Assembly (NCBI RefSeq): GCF_029688865.1
Contig: NZ_JARUKV010000025.1
Coordinates: 1 to 64,000, forward strand
Reading direction: 5' to 3'
Source: Natronococcus sp. A-GB7
GTDB taxonomy: Archaea; Halobacteriota; Halobacteria; Halobacteriales; Natrialbaceae
DNA length: 64,000 bases
The notes below the pieces were generated by a model. The model was not told where the DNA came from. It made no database searches and saw nothing but the letters and a program-made list of their open reading frames with translations. Positions 50,980 to 59,935 of the stretch are shown here, piece by piece. Numbering within the stretch: position 1 is the stretch's first letter; the number at the start of each line of letters is the position of its first letter. The position numbers and the translations under genes are program-made.

Positions 50980-51246
50980 ATGACCGACGACAGCGACGAA
51001 TGGATGGATCCCGTCGACGAGGAGCTCCTCCGACTGCTCCGAGACGAGGAGCTGTTCATGCCCGACCAGCTCGCCGAGGAGCTCGAACCCCGCGCCCCCC
51101 ACGTCGCCTACCGATGTCGCGAGCTCGCGAAGTACGGACTCGCGACGAAACACGCGATGGGGATGTACGACATCAGCGACCTGGGCAAGCAGTATCTCGC
51201 GGGCGAGGTCGATCCGAACGAACTCGAACCCGAGGACGACTCGTAG
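50980..51246 (+). CDS. PhiH1-repressor-like winged-helix protein
   Basis: An 88-residue winged-helix protein. MDPVDEELLRLLRDEELFMPDQLAEEL gives helices 1-2, PHVAYRCRELAKYGLATKHAMGMYDISDLGKQYL the recognition helix, wing and final helix. The acidic tail DPNELEPEDDS is typical of haloarchaeal PhiH1 repressor homologues. I start at ATG 50980 (MTDDSDEWM). Regulated genes unknown. Confidence 0.85.
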   Translation: MTDDSDEWMDPVDEELLRLLRDEELFMPDQLAEELEPRAPHVAYRCRELAKYGLATKHAMGMYDISDLGKQYLAGEVDPNELEPEDDS

Positions 51247-51256
51247 CTGCCCGCTC

Positions 51257-51604
51257 TCACTCCGCGACGGTCTCGGGAACGCGCTCCTCGAGGAAGGAGA
51301 GGACGGCGTCGGTTTGCATGAACCCCTCGGCGAGTCGACCCACTTCTTCGCCGTCGTCGAACAACACGAGCGTCGGCACCGAGCGAATGTCGAACCGATC
51401 GACGAGCGTGATGTCGTTGCCTGGGTTGAGCAAGGCGATAGAGACGTCGGCGGCGCGAGCGACGTTCCCGAGCACCGGTACCATCGCGTTACACCGCTCG
51501 CAGCCCTTCGTGTAGAACTCCACGAGGGCGACGTCGTGCTCGTCGACGAACGCCTCGAGGTCCTCGCCGTCCTCGAGGCGAGCCGGTTTCGCTGACTCGT
51601 CCAT
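51257..51604 (-). CDS. Thioredoxin family protein
   Basis: A 115-residue thioredoxin fold. The redox motif is C35-E-R-C38 in YTKGCERCNAM, not the usual WCGPC, and the cis-proline is in RSVPTLVLFDDG (about residue 77). CERC suggests an altered redox potential or a partner other than standard thioredoxin reductase. I start at ATG 51604 (MDESAKPARL); the longer frame has no similarity. Convergent with the winged-helix gene. Confidence 0.9.
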   Translation of the reverse strand: MDESAKPARLEDGEDLEAFVDEHDVALVEFYTKGCERCNAMVPVLGNVARAADVSIALLNPGNDITLVDRFDIRSVPTLVLFDDGEEVGRLAEGFMQTDAVLSFLEERVPETVAE

Positions 51605-51839
51605 ACCCCGGGTACGGTCTCGCGACTGAAACCGGTAGTGCCGACGCGCGACGGGTGTTCTCGGCCGAAACGATCGAACAGTTACCTGACCGTTCGGGCA
51701 GAGAAATCCATTATATACCGACATTCGTTATTCCAAATTCCGAATGGGGTCGCTATCGTGTGACTAACTCGCCCGGATCAGTTCAAGAAACGATCATTGA
51801 CAAAAGGGGCTTTACGCGTCGAACCCTTACTGACTTGCA

Positions 51840-52142
51840 ATGAGCATCGGTCACGACTGCGAGCCCTCCGAGAGGTGGAAGGCGACGCTGTACTGCTGGG
51901 GGTGTAACCACGCGAGCCCCGCCGATGGTGACTGGGCTCGCGAACCCCGAGGGAAAACGGTCGCGCTCGTCTGCCCCGACTGCGGAACGGTTCTCGACGA
52001 GCGACCCCGCGAGAACGACGGTCCCAGTCCCCTCGAAGCGTGGGGCCGGGTCGTCAGAACCTCGGTCTCGGTCTGGCAGGCGAGCGTCGGCGTCGGCACA
52101 CGGATCTCGGCGGCACCCTTCGACCGACGTGACGAGCGGTGA
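51840..52142 (+). CDS. Small zinc-ribbon protein, function unknown
   Basis: A 100-residue protein with LYCWGCNHAS (about residue 17) and ALVCPDCGTVL (about residue 42), two CxxC pairs forming one zinc ribbon, then a loosely conserved C-terminus (WGRVVRTSVSVWQAS). Haloarchaeal. Divergent in context from thioredoxin gene and upstream of glnA. No function known. Confidence 0.65.
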   Translation: MSIGHDCEPSERWKATLYCWGCNHASPADGDWAREPRGKTVALVCPDCGTVLDERPRENDGPSPLEAWGRVVRTSVSVWQASVGVGTRISAAPFDRRDER

Positions 52143-52283
52143 TCGCCAGTATCGGTTCGACGTTCGAAGCTTTTCCTTCCGATTCCCCGCCGTCTTTCGA
52201 CCCGATCCCCACCAGACAGCAGGTGGAATTTACGATTGTCCAACTCTAGTTCGGCTCGAGTATATTCGCCCACAACAGTAGAG

Positions 52284-52292
52284 CTTTAATAG
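52284..52292 (+). promoter_or_regulatory. glnA promoter TATA box
   Basis: CTTTAATAG centred about 34 bases before the ATG at 52322. The preceding GTAGAG is purine-rich as expected of a BRE. Predicted start about 52314 gives a leader of a few bases. Confidence 0.55.
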
Positions 52293-52321
52293 TGGGATCC
52301 GTTGGATAAGTCGAGTAGAAG

Positions 52322-53677
52322 ATGTCAGATGGGAACCTGACCACAGCAGAGCAGGACGTACTGGATCAGATCGAATCGAAGGACGTCGACTTCCTTCGGC
52401 TGCAGTTTACGGACATTCTCGGCACGGTAAAGAACGTCTCCGTTCCGGCCCGCCAGGCCGAGAAGGCGTTCACCGAAGGGATCTACTTCGACGGCTCCTC
52501 GATCGAGGGCTTCGTCCGCATTCAGGAGTCGGACATGCGCCTCAAGCCCGACCCCGAGACGTTCGCCGTCCTCCCCTGGAGGGACAAGGAGGACAGCGCC
52601 GCCGCACGGATGATCTGTGACGTGATCGACACCTCGACGGGCGAGCCGTTCGAGGGCGATCCGCGGTACATCCTCAAGCAGGCCCTCGACCGCGCCAAGG
52701 AGATGGGCTACACCGTCAACGCCGCTCCCGAGCCGGAGTTCTTCCTGTTCGAGGAGGACGAGGACGGCCACGCGACGACCAAGACCAACGACCACGGCGG
52801 CTACTTCGACCTCGCGCCGAAGGACCTCGCCAGCGACGTTCGCCGAGATATCATCTACGGCCTCGAGGACATGGGCTTCGAGGTCGAGGCGAGCCACCAC
52901 GAGGTCGCACAGGGTCAACACGAGATCAACTTCGAGTACGACGACGCGCTGACGACGGCCGACAACGTCGGAACGTTCCGGACCGTCGTTCGGGCCATCG
53001 CCGCCCAGCACGGCTACCACGCGACGTTCATGCCGAAACCGATTCCGAAGGTCAACGGCTCGGGAATGCACACTCACCTCTCGCTTTTCACCGAGGACGG
53101 CGAGAACGCGTTCCACGACGACGACGACGAGTTCGACCTGAGCGAGGAGGCCCACGCGTTCACCGCAGGGATCCTCGAGCACGCGCCGGCGATCACGGCC
53201 GTCTCGAACCCGACGGTCAACAGCTACAAGCGCCTGGTGCCCGGCTACGAGGCACCGGTCTACGTCGCCTGGTCGGACCGCAACCGCTCGGCGCTGATCC
53301 GCAAGCCCGCCGCCCGCGTCCCGGCCGCGAGCCGCATCGAGGCGCGCTTCCCCGACCCCTCGTGTAACCCGTACCTCGCGCTCGCCACACTCATTCACGC
53401 CGGTCTCGAGGGCATCGAGAACGACCTCGACTGTCCGGACCCGGTCCGCGAGAACATCTACGACTTCGACGAGCAGAAACGCGAGGAGTACGGTATCGAA
53501 ACCCTCCCCTCGAACCTCGGCGAGGCCGTCGATGCCCTCGAGGAGGACGAGGTCGTCTACGACGCCTTGGGCGAGCACATCGCCGAGAAGTTCGTCGAGG
53601 CCAAGCGCCAGGAGTTCGAGGAGTACCTCATCGACGTCTCCGACTGGGAGCTCGACCGCTACCTCGAGAAGTACTGA
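52322..53677 (+). CDS. glnA: Glutamine synthetase, type I
   Basis: A 451-residue glutamine synthetase making glutamine from glutamate, ammonia and ATP, the entry point of nitrogen assimilation. [20 protein letters not shown] (about residues 59-78) binds the metal, [10 protein letters not shown] (about 137) and [11 protein letters not shown] (about 243) the substrate, and [12 protein letters not shown] (about 320) ATP. Length is that of the GSI-alpha class without an obvious adenylylation site tyrosine. A T-rich CGTGTTTTTTAC, 38 bases past the stop, may be its terminator, or TATA box of the next gene. Confidence 0.97.
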   Translation: MSDGNLTTAEQDVLDQIESKDVDFLRLQFTDILGTVKNVSVPARQAEKAFTEGIYFDGSSIEGFVRIQESDMRLKPDPETFAVLPWRDKEDSAAARMICDVIDTSTGEPFEGDPRYILKQALDRAKEMGYTVNAAPEPEFFLFEEDEDGHATTKTNDHGGYFDLAPKDLASDVRRDIIYGLEDMGFEVEASHHEVAQGQHEINFEYDDALTTADNVGTFRTVVRAIAAQHGYHATFMPKPIPKVNGSGMHTHLSLFTEDGENAFHDDDDEFDLSEEAHAFTAGILEHAPAITAVSNPTVNSYKRLVPGYEAPVYVAWSDRNRSALIRKPAARVPAASRIEARFPDPSCNPYLALATLIHAGLEGIENDLDCPDPVRENIYDFDEQKREEYGIETLPSNLGEAVDALEEDEVVYDALGEHIAEKFVEAKRQEFEEYLIDVSDWELDRYLEKY

Positions 53678-53714
53678 CCGGCGACGACGAACCGCCGCCG
53701 GCCGATTCTCCGTG

Positions 53715-53720
53715 TTTTTT
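53715..53720 (+). terminator. T6 tract after glnA
   Basis: Six T residues 38 bases after the glnA stop, the usual archaeal intrinsic termination signal. The same run (GTTTTTTACG) sits about 30 bases before the ATG at 53747 and could equally be that gene's TATA box. Confidence 0.4.
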
Positions 53721-53746
53721 ACGCTCGCGACCGAACGGGTCCGACG

Positions 53747-54037
53747 ATGGAGCCGTCCGACAAACCGACGCCGCCAGACGACCTCGAGCCGGAGCTCCGC
53801 GCGGTCCTCGAGGCGCTCGCCGACTCCGATCCCGAGACGATCCGGTCCGTCGCCGATCACGCCGACGCGCTGGCGACCTGGGCGGAGTCTCGCCCGTCCG
53901 ACGGAGACGACGACGCGTACCCGAACGGCGTCCCCGAGCGGGCGACGGTGTCCACGATAGCGGTCGATGGCGTGGAGTATCGCTACTACCAGTGGCGAGA
54001 GGGCGACGAGATCAGATCGAAAACAGAGCGCAGGTGA
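53747..54037 (+). CDS. Small conserved haloarchaeal protein, function unknown
   Basis: A 96-residue acidic protein. Helical N-terminal half (LEPELRAVLEALADSDPETIRSVADHADALATWAE, about residues 13-47), then a short beta region (ERATVSTIAVDGVEYRYYQWREGDEI). The latter repeats the IAVDGVEYRYYQWR pattern seen in other haloarchaeal proteins I cannot name. Downstream of glnA on the same strand. No function. Confidence 0.65.
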   Translation: MEPSDKPTPPDDLEPELRAVLEALADSDPETIRSVADHADALATWAESRPSDGDDDAYPNGVPERATVSTIAVDGVEYRYYQWREGDEIRSKTERR

Positions 54038-54043
54038 ACGGCC

Positions 54044-54328
54044 CTACTCCTCGTCGTCGACCCGGACTGTCGTCAGGGTTTCTCGATCGCCGAGCAGTTC
54101 GAACGTGAAGCCGGCACCGTCGCGCTGGATCTGAACGTCGAGTTCGGTGACGTCGGCCGTTATCTCCTCGCTCCGAGAGACCGCTTCGTCGCGATCCGGC
54201 GCCTCGACGTCGAAGTCGTCGTAGGAGAGGTGAGTCGACTCCTCGATCAGCCCCTCGCTGTCGTAGACGTCGGCGTCGAGACCTGCGTCTGACTCTCGAA
54301 CCTCGAGTCGGTACGTTTCGAGCGACAT
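54044..54328 (-). CDS. Small acidic haloarchaeal protein, function unknown
   Basis: A 94-residue beta-rich protein (SLETYRLEVRESDAGLDADVYDSEG...; ITADVTELDVQIQRDGAGFTFELLGDRETLTTVRVDD). Regular strand pattern and acidic surface suggest a stable folded domain. I do not recognise the family. Convergent with the gene at 53747. Confidence 0.65.
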   Translation of the reverse strand: MSLETYRLEVRESDAGLDADVYDSEGLIEESTHLSYDDFDVEAPDRDEAVSRSEEITADVTELDVQIQRDGAGFTFELLGDRETLTTVRVDDEE

Positions 54329-54366
54329 ACGCCACAGTTCCCGCGGCCGAGGGATGCCGATTCGGC

Positions 54367-54852
54367 TTACATGCGCTGGCCGCCCGGGTTCTCGTCCGCC
54401 GACTCCCCCCGTCGCTCGTAGGACTCGGGATCCTCGCCGGGAGCGAGCGTCGCCGCCTCGATGCGCCCGACACCCTTGACCGTCCGGACGCCGTCGACGC
54501 CGGGCGCGACGAACCGCGTCGCGTGATCGCCGACCGCCGAGAGCGGGCGACCGCCCTTCGCGACCGCGAGCAGCCCCTCGAGGGCGTCCTCGACGGCAAT
54601 ACAGGCTCGAAGTCCATCCCGGGAGTCGACGAGCAGGTGGGTCGTCTCGGGCGGCGCCGCGGCCGACTCGAGCAGGATCGGAACCGGCACGCCCCGCCAG
54701 CGTTCGGTGAACCGGTCGCCCGTGGCACAGACGATCTCGATCTCGCGGCTCCGGTGTTCGAGCGCGGCGAGGTCGGTCCCGTCGAGGGTCGTCGTTCGGG
54801 TCCCGACGAGACGGATCGGTCGCTCGAGCGCTCGGGTAGCAGCGTCGCTCAT
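54367..54852 (-). CDS. Molybdopterin-binding sulfite-oxidase-like domain protein
   Basis: A 161-residue protein with the oxidoreductase molybdopterin-binding (SUOX) fold. VCATGDRFTERWRGVPVPILLE (about residues 38-59) has the cysteine that ligates molybdenum and the W-x-G-V/I-P-x-x-x-L element. HLLVDSRDGLRACIAVEDAL and the substrate-side FVAPGVDGVRTVKGVGRIE complete the fold. It is shorter than full YedY-type enzymes, so it may pair with another subunit. Substrate unknown. Confidence 0.82.
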   Translation of the reverse strand: MSDAATRALERPIRLVGTRTTTLDGTDLAALEHRSREIEIVCATGDRFTERWRGVPVPILLESAAAPPETTHLLVDSRDGLRACIAVEDALEGLLAVAKGGRPLSAVGDHATRFVAPGVDGVRTVKGVGRIEAATLAPGEDPESYERRGESADENPGGQRM

Positions 54853-54918
54853 AGCTGTCGTTTGAGGCGGATCGGTACTACCCGTTCCGGGCGTTCCCAG
54901 TCGCTGGGATCGGCGTTG

Positions 54919-55710
54919 CTAGAGGTCGCGATAGGGCCCGAGCCGGGTGCCATCAAGCAGGTACGCCTCGCCTGCCGCGAGCCCGTCGGGGAGAAACGGC
55001 GAGAGAAACGACTGGCCCGGGACGTTCACCCACGTGCCGCCGACGAGGTCGTTGAACGCCGGCAGCACGATCGCTCGCGGGGGCGTCCCCCCGTCGAACC
55101 AGGAGAGAGCCGCGTACTCCGCTCGGTCCCGAAACGGCTCCGGATCGAGCCGGCCGCGGAGCCACACCGGTTCGGCCCGGCTACCGCCGATCTCGTCCTC
55201 GAGGCGCACGCACGGGTGTTCGTGGCCCAGACAGAGCACGTCGGTCTCGAGGGCCGCCGGCGCGGGCCAGGTGTGGCCGTGACAGACGCCGACCGATCCG
55301 ATCGCCGTCCCGGCGCCCGGAACCACCGTCGCGTCCCCGACCCAGTCCTCGATTCCGCCGTCGTGGTTCCCCTTCACCACCGTCGCCTCGACGGTCGACG
55401 GGAGCGACTCGAACAGCACCTCGAGTTCGCCGCGCTCGGCGCCGCCGGGATCGCCGATCGAGTGCATCAGGTCGCCGAGAACGACCAGCCGGTCGACGCC
55501 GGTTCGCTCGAGCAATGCGAGCAGTCGCTCGCGGCGGTCGGGCGCCCGGCTTGGGACGTCGACGCCGCGCTCGACGCGCAGGCCGGCCTCGTAGCCGGCG
55601 TGATAGTCCGCGAGCAACAGTGCGCGCTCGTCGCCGACCGTCGCGACGGCGGCCGGCTCGTCGGGAACGGGTTCGACGGTGGGCTCCGGTCGGCTCGCGT
55701 CGTCCCCCAT
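54919..55710 (-). CDS. Metallophosphoesterase (archaeal DNA-repair-associated type)
   Basis: A 263-residue calcineurin-like phosphoesterase. ADYHAGYE (replacing DxH), VVLGDLMHS, KGNHDGG, CHGHTWP and LGHEHPCV are the five metal motifs, all present in order (about residues 34-160). This family is usually encoded near Lhr helicase or RPA genes; here it adjoins the RPA-associated gene on the same strand (stop of that gene is eight bases away). Probably a DNA/nucleotide phosphodiesterase. Confidence 0.9.
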   Translation of the reverse strand: MGDDASRPEPTVEPVPDEPAAVATVGDERALLLADYHAGYEAGLRVERGVDVPSRAPDRRERLLALLERTGVDRLVVLGDLMHSIGDPGGAERGELEVLFESLPSTVEATVVKGNHDGGIEDWVGDATVVPGAGTAIGSVGVCHGHTWPAPAALETDVLCLGHEHPCVRLEDEIGGSRAEPVWLRGRLDPEPFRDRAEYAALSWFDGGTPPRAIVLPAFNDLVGGTWVNVPGQSFLSPFLPDGLAAGEAYLLDGTRLGPYRDL

Positions 55711-55717
55711 CGTCCGG

Positions 55718-57460
55718 TCAGATCGCCTTCAGCGTTCCGTCAGCGGGCTCGTAACACTGTCCGCCCATCAGGGCCTCCTCGATGGCGTCCTCGACGGCAC
55801 CCTCGTCGATGCCGGTCTCGGACGCGACGGTTTCGACGACCGTGGACCGGTCCGCGCCGTCGCCGTCATCCAGCTCGGACATCGTCTCGACGACCGCCGC
55901 CTCGAGGTCGACCGACGCCGGCTCCTCGTCCTCGTCGTCCGCGTCGGTCTCGACATCGGTGTCCGGCTCGTCGGTGCTCGAGGGGGCGTCCGCCTCCGGC
56001 TCGGGGTCCGGTTCGGCCGCCGACCCGAGGGCCGAGGCCTCCCCGGGTTCCTCGTCGGTCCCGGCGTCGGCGTCAGCGTCGGGCTCCGGAACGTCGATAT
56101 CGTTCTCGCCGGGGTCGTCGACCTCCGTTCCGGTCGCGAACTCCGCGCCGAACTCCTCCTCGAGCTGTTCGCGCTCGTCGTCGTCCATCTCGTACATCCC
56201 GCCACCGTCGAAGTCGCCGAGCTCCTCGTCGTCGCTCCCGTCGGCCGTGGCCGTCGCTTCGGGGGCGTCGTCGGCTCCGAACTCGTCGGCCTCGGCGTCG
56301 TCGAACTCGGTTTCGTCGGTTCCGGCTGCGGTTTCGGTGTCCGCGGACGGGTCGTCGCTACCGATCTCGGTCTCGCTTTCGACGGGCGTCTCCGCGTCGG
56401 CCGGGACCTCCTCGCTGGCGGCGAACTCGTCGGCCGTCGCCGTTGTCACCGGCTCCGGTTCGTCCTCACCGGCGGTTACCTCGCTCGGGTCGGGTGCGTC
56501 GGTCTCAGTGGGCGCCGCATCGGACTCGTCGGCGTCGAACGCCGGGTCCTCGCCGGCGGCGTCGGTCGGCACGTCGTCGCTCTCGGTGAACTCGTCCGCC
56601 GTCGCCGTTGTCATCGACTCCGGCTCGTCCTCGCCCGCAGTTACCTCGGCGGGGTCGGGAGCCTCGTCTTCAGACGAGGCTCCAGCGGCGAGTTCGTCGG
56701 TCTCGGTCGAACCCAGGGCCGCCAGCGAGTCGAACGTCGCTCCGTGCTCCGGACTCGAGCCGTCGGGGTCGAGCGCGAGCCCGCTCACCTGGTCGCGCTC
56801 GCCCGCGACGACCTCGCAGGCCTCGAGCGCGCAGTCGCGGAGCGCGGCGAGGTAGTCCGGCGTCGTCCCGTAGTGATCCATCGCGAGCGGGATGCCGTCG
56901 GCGAGGCCGGATTCGACGCCGTCCTCGACCAGCGCGTCGGTCAGAGCGTCGCCGTCCGCATCGAGGCCCATCGCGGCCGCATAGGTGCCGATCCGCTCGA
57001 GGGTCTGCTCGGCGGCGCTGACGACCCAGCGGTCGCGCGTGTCGGCGTCGACCGTCGCGATCGATTCGGGTCGGATCGAGGTGTAGACCCGGTCCGCGTC
57101 GTCGGGCTGGAAGGTCCTGGCCTTGCCCGTCACCGCGACGAACGCCGGCGGCTCGATCGACTCGAGCGTCGCCAGCTCGTCGGGCTGGTACTGGCCGGCG
57201 TAGACGACGAACGCGCCCGTCGGGTCGACGACGCGGGCCCGCACCATCTCGTCGTTGACCGACGTGACCTCGGTGAGCGTGCCGGCGACGAAGACGCGGT
57301 TGAGCCGCGCGCCGGTCGGCGTGATCACGTAGTTGGGTGCTCGCTCCTCGTCGCTTTCGGCGTAGGACAGCGAGGCGTCGTCGTACTCGGCGGCGAACAG
57401 ACGGTAGGCGATCTCCCGTCCAGGGATCTCCTCGCCGTTCTCGTCGCCGTTCGCGCTCAT
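55718..57460 (-). CDS. RPA-associated protein (Rpap, OB-fold) with long acidic repeat region
   Basis: A 580-residue protein. The N-terminal OB-fold (about residues 25-150; LNRVFVAGTLTEVTSVNDEMVRARVVDPTGAFVVYAGQY) is that of the haloarchaeal RPA-associated proteins, which form a complex with RPA. A disordered Asp/Glu/Thr-rich region (about 240-480) contains a 25-residue unit repeated twice (VTAGEDEPE...TTATADEF, coding copies at 56588-56666 and 56423-56501). A winged-helix-like C-terminus follows (VVETVASETGIDEGAVEDAIEEAL). ATG 57460 overlaps the RPA stop (ATGA). Confidence 0.9.
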   Translation of the reverse strand: MSANGDENGEEIPGREIAYRLFAAEYDDASLSYAESDEERAPNYVITPTGARLNRVFVAGTLTEVTSVNDEMVRARVVDPTGAFVVYAGQYQPDELATLESIEPPAFVAVTGKARTFQPDDADRVYTSIRPESIATVDADTRDRWVVSAAEQTLERIGTYAAAMGLDADGDALTDALVEDGVESGLADGIPLAMDHYGTTPDYLAALRDCALEACEVVAGERDQVSGLALDPDGSSPEHGATFDSLAALGSTETDELAAGASSEDEAPDPAEVTAGEDEPESMTTATADEFTESDDVPTDAAGEDPAFDADESDAAPTETDAPDPSEVTAGEDEPEPVTTATADEFAASEEVPADAETPVESETEIGSDDPSADTETAAGTDETEFDDAEADEFGADDAPEATATADGSDDEELGDFDGGGMYEMDDDEREQLEEEFGAEFATGTEVDDPGENDIDVPEPDADADAGTDEEPGEASALGSAAEPDPEPEADAPSSTDEPDTDVETDADDEDEEPASVDLEAAVVETMSELDDGDGADRSTVVETVASETGIDEGAVEDAIEEALMGGQCYEPADGTLKAI

Positions 57461-58731
57461 GCGTCCACCTCCTCGAGGAAGGCCGTCGCGCGCGCGGCGG
57501 GATCGTCGTCGCTCTCTTCGAACGTTTCGGCGTCGAGATTGGCGCCGTACTCGTCGACCGAGAGGTGACCCCGAACGCGGTACTCCCGGCCCACGACGTT
57601 CTCGCGGATCTCGTCGGCGACGACCTCCTGGTCCATCGCCTCGCGGGCGGCCTCGAGGGCGTCCTCGAGATTCCCGCCGTAGACCTGCTGTGTGAGCTCG
57701 TCGTCCAGCACCGCGGTGACGGTGCCCGTGCCGTCGTCGAGGATCGCCTTCACCCGCAGGTCGTCGATTCCGTCGACGTCGCCGTGGGTCCGGCACTGAC
57801 CCTTCTGGATCACGCGGTAACACTCCGGACAGCGCTGGATGAGTCCCGAGCCGTCACGGATCGCGATGGCGTTGCCGACGAGTTCGACGTCGTAGATCCC
57901 GCCCGTACGGACGGCCTCGCCGACGTCCATCGTCGTCGCGTCGCTGCCGACGTCGATCTCCCGCTCGAGCGCGGAGACCCGCGAGAACTCCGAGACGTTG
58001 ACCTCGGGGACACCGCGGAACTCCTGGACGTAGGCGTTCTCGATGCGAACCGAGGCGCCCTCCTCGATTTCGGGGACCGGGTCCCAGTTCGTAAAGGGGA
58101 GTCGGCCGCTCTCGTCGCCGAGCACGCCACTGAGAATCTCGGTTTCGCCGTCTCGGCCGTCGATCGTCCGGCGCTCACAGTCGAGGACCGCGACCTCGAG
58201 GGTGCGCGCGCGGTCGCCCGCCTCGAGGTCGGCGAGTTCGGCCTCGCCGCCGATCTCGTACGGTACCTCGAGGGAGTCGCTCTCGAAGGAGAGCGCGGTG
58301 CTCTCGCCCACGTTGAGTTCGGGTTCGCCGTCCCACTCGCGGACGCCTGCGTTGCCCGCGGTGATCGTGTCGCCCGCCTCGAAGCCGAAGTCCTCCCAGG
58401 CGGTGTAGTCGATCCGTCCGGTCTCGTCGGCGAGCTGACCCTCCACGATGACGTGGTCGCTCCCCTGATAACGGATCGACCGTTTGCCCGCGGTGAGGAC
58501 GGTTCCCGTGACGGTGACCGAGCCGTCGTCGGGAGTGATGTCGGCGACGTTCTTCGCCGAGGGGGTTCCGCCCCCGCCGCTCGAGCCGTCGCCGTACTTC
58601 CGTCGGAGGCTCTGCTTTGCCTCGTCGACCGGGACGCTGTACTCCACTAAGTTCTGCAGGTCGGATTTGACCTCCTCTTTGTCGACACCGAGGTCGGAGG
58701 CGAGCTCCTCGGCATGATCGTCGAGTTCCAT
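57457..58731 (-). CDS. rpa: Replication factor A (RPA) large subunit, single-stranded DNA binding
   Basis: A 424-residue ssDNA-binding protein with three OB folds (about residues 60-160, 170-275 and 290-400) and a zinc finger in the third (RCPECYRVIQKGQCRTHGD, about residue 305). It coats single strands in replication and repair. I start at ATG 58731 (MELDDHAEE), as CGCTTTTCAGG at about 58752-58762 on the minus strand is positioned about 26 bases away like a TATA box; ATG 58740 is also in frame. Operon: RPA, Rpap, phosphoesterase. Confidence 0.94.
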   Translation of the reverse strand: MELDDHAEELASDLGVDKEEVKSDLQNLVEYSVPVDEAKQSLRRKYGDGSSGGGGTPSAKNVADITPDDGSVTVTGTVLTAGKRSIRYQGSDHVIVEGQLADETGRIDYTAWEDFGFEAGDTITAGNAGVREWDGEPELNVGESTALSFESDSLEVPYEIGGEAELADLEAGDRARTLEVAVLDCERRTIDGRDGETEILSGVLGDESGRLPFTNWDPVPEIEEGASVRIENAYVQEFRGVPEVNVSEFSRVSALEREIDVGSDATTMDVGEAVRTGGIYDVELVGNAIAIRDGSGLIQRCPECYRVIQKGQCRTHGDVDGIDDLRVKAILDDGTGTVTAVLDDELTQQVYGGNLEDALEAAREAMDQEVVADEIRENVVGREYRVRGHLSVDEYGANLDAETFEESDDDPAARATAFLEEVDA

Positions 58732-58857
58732 CACCGGCATTTCGTCGGGGGGCCTGAAAAGCGTTCCCGGAACACGGCGGAAGTGAAATCCGGACGGCGG
58801 GGGCTCGAGACGGCGAGCAAACGGTACGTTCATCCCGCCGCTTCGTGAACGTTGGGT

Positions 58858-59067
58858 ATGGAACGTATCGGCGCGGCGCTGGGCGGACTCGCCTTCGTCG
58901 CCCTGATCTTCGGCGGCCTCGTCGCGGTGCGGATCCTCACGCGGGCGCTGTACGCCGTCGTCTGGTTCGCCGAAACCGTCGCGACGTTCGGGTTCGCGCT
59001 GCTGATCGGGTACATCGTGTACCGAATTCTGCTCGGCTCGAGCGACGATCCGCGGCGGACGCGGTGA
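58858..59067 (+). CDS. Small two-helix membrane protein, function unknown
   Basis: A 69-residue protein with two transmembrane helices (about residues 6-28 and 35-56), ending in a basic tail. Divergent from rpa; similar small membrane proteins follow rpa in other haloarchaea. I start at ATG 58858 (MERIGAALGG), with the ATG at 58852 also possible. No function known. Confidence 0.6.
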   Translation: MERIGAALGGLAFVALIFGGLVAVRILTRALYAVVWFAETVATFGFALLIGYIVYRILLGSSDDPRRTR

Positions 59068-59096
59068 TCGCGTGCTCATCGCCTGCTGCGCTCGGT

Positions 59097-59561
59097 TCAG
59101 TATCCGAGATACTCGTTGAGCGTGGCAAACTCCTCGGGGGTGAGGACGACCTCCGCCGTCACGGCCTCGACCGCATCGAAGTCGTCGTCGAGCGTCAGAA
59201 TCGTGCTGATTCCCTCGGAGCGAGCGACCTCCGCGTAGTAGCCGTCCCACCCCTCGATATTCAGCGCACCGGCGAGCGAAAACCCCGAGCGGACGATGTC
59301 TTCCGGCATCTCGTCGTACCAGTGGATACGTCTCGCATCCATCAAATTCCGCATAAGTTCCGACGCCCGTTCGTTCGAAAACCCGTAGTACGACGAGAGC
59401 ACGTGGTGTGCTCCGACGACCGCGGCGTACGGAACGACGCCGTCGATTTCGCCCGTTATCGCGTCCCGGAGCGGCGAGAGGGCGGGTTCGCTGACCGGCG
59501 TTCCGGCGTGGGCAAGGGCGACGACGCCGACGTCGAAGAGGTACGGTCCGTCACTCTCCAT
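59097..59561 (-). CDS. PIN-domain toxin-like protein
   Basis: A 154-residue PIN domain. D10 in LFDVGVVALAH, aspartate in NIEGWDGYYAEVA and aspartates in ILTLDDDFD are in place. At the position of the usual second glutamate the sequence reads YAAVVGAHHVL with no acidic residue, so the active site may be three-acid or altered. Preceded by an AbrB-type antitoxin overlapping by 11 bases. Chromosomal VapC-like pair unrelated in sequence to the one at 37842-38467. Confidence 0.85.
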   Translation of the reverse strand: MESDGPYLFDVGVVALAHAGTPVSEPALSPLRDAITGEIDGVVPYAAVVGAHHVLSSYYGFSNERASELMRNLMDARRIHWYDEMPEDIVRSGFSLAGALNIEGWDGYYAEVARSEGISTILTLDDDFDAVEAVTAEVVLTPEEFATLNEYLGY

Positions 59562-59835
59562 CGTCGTCTACTCGTTGGGCCTGTCGGCGAATCGTGTCCG
59601 CGTGGTCCCTGGCGAGGGCGTCGAGATCCTCGTAGTCGCGTTGGGTCCGGTCGGCTGTGGCATCCTCGACGAGCGCCTCCAGTCGCTCGAGGACCACCTC
59701 CGGATCGCTCTCGGGTTCGACGACCACCTTCCCGTCCTCGGTGCGAACCTCCACCTCGGTTCCAGGCTCGATGTCGAACCGCTCTCGGACCTCCTTCGGG
59801 ATGACGATCCGTCCCTTCGAGTCTACCGTCGGCAT
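59551..59835 (-). CDS. AbrB-type antitoxin of the second PIN pair
   Basis: A 94-residue protein. Swapped-hairpin DNA-binding domain (VDSKGRIVIPKEVRERFDIEPGTEVEVRTEDGKVVVEP, about residues 4-41), then a helical acidic tail (DPEVVLERLEALVEDATADRTQRDYEDLDALARDHADTIR). Start ATG 59835 (MPTVDSKGR). Upstream sequence in this frame is the broken restriction-type gene, not part of this protein. Confidence 0.88.
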   Translation of the reverse strand: MPTVDSKGRIVIPKEVRERFDIEPGTEVEVRTEDGKVVVEPESDPEVVLERLEALVEDATADRTQRDYEDLDALARDHADTIRRQAQRVDDDGE

Positions 59836-59935
59836 ACTCCCACCGACGGTGGGAACGAGAGTAAGCGTTTCGGCTACGGACTGGGATAGCGAGTCCAGGG
59901 GAGCAGAGCGTTCGACCGCCTTTGGTTGTAATTCC

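Noticed and set aside
54523-56589. 688-residue plus-strand frame over the phosphoesterase and RPA-associated genes
   Set aside because: Mostly Arg/Pro/Ser repeats produced by reading the opposite strand of acidic coding sequence.
55679-57568. 629-residue open frame antisense to the RPA-associated gene
   Set aside because: Shadow of the acidic repeat region; composition is Val/Gly/Arg-rich with no family.
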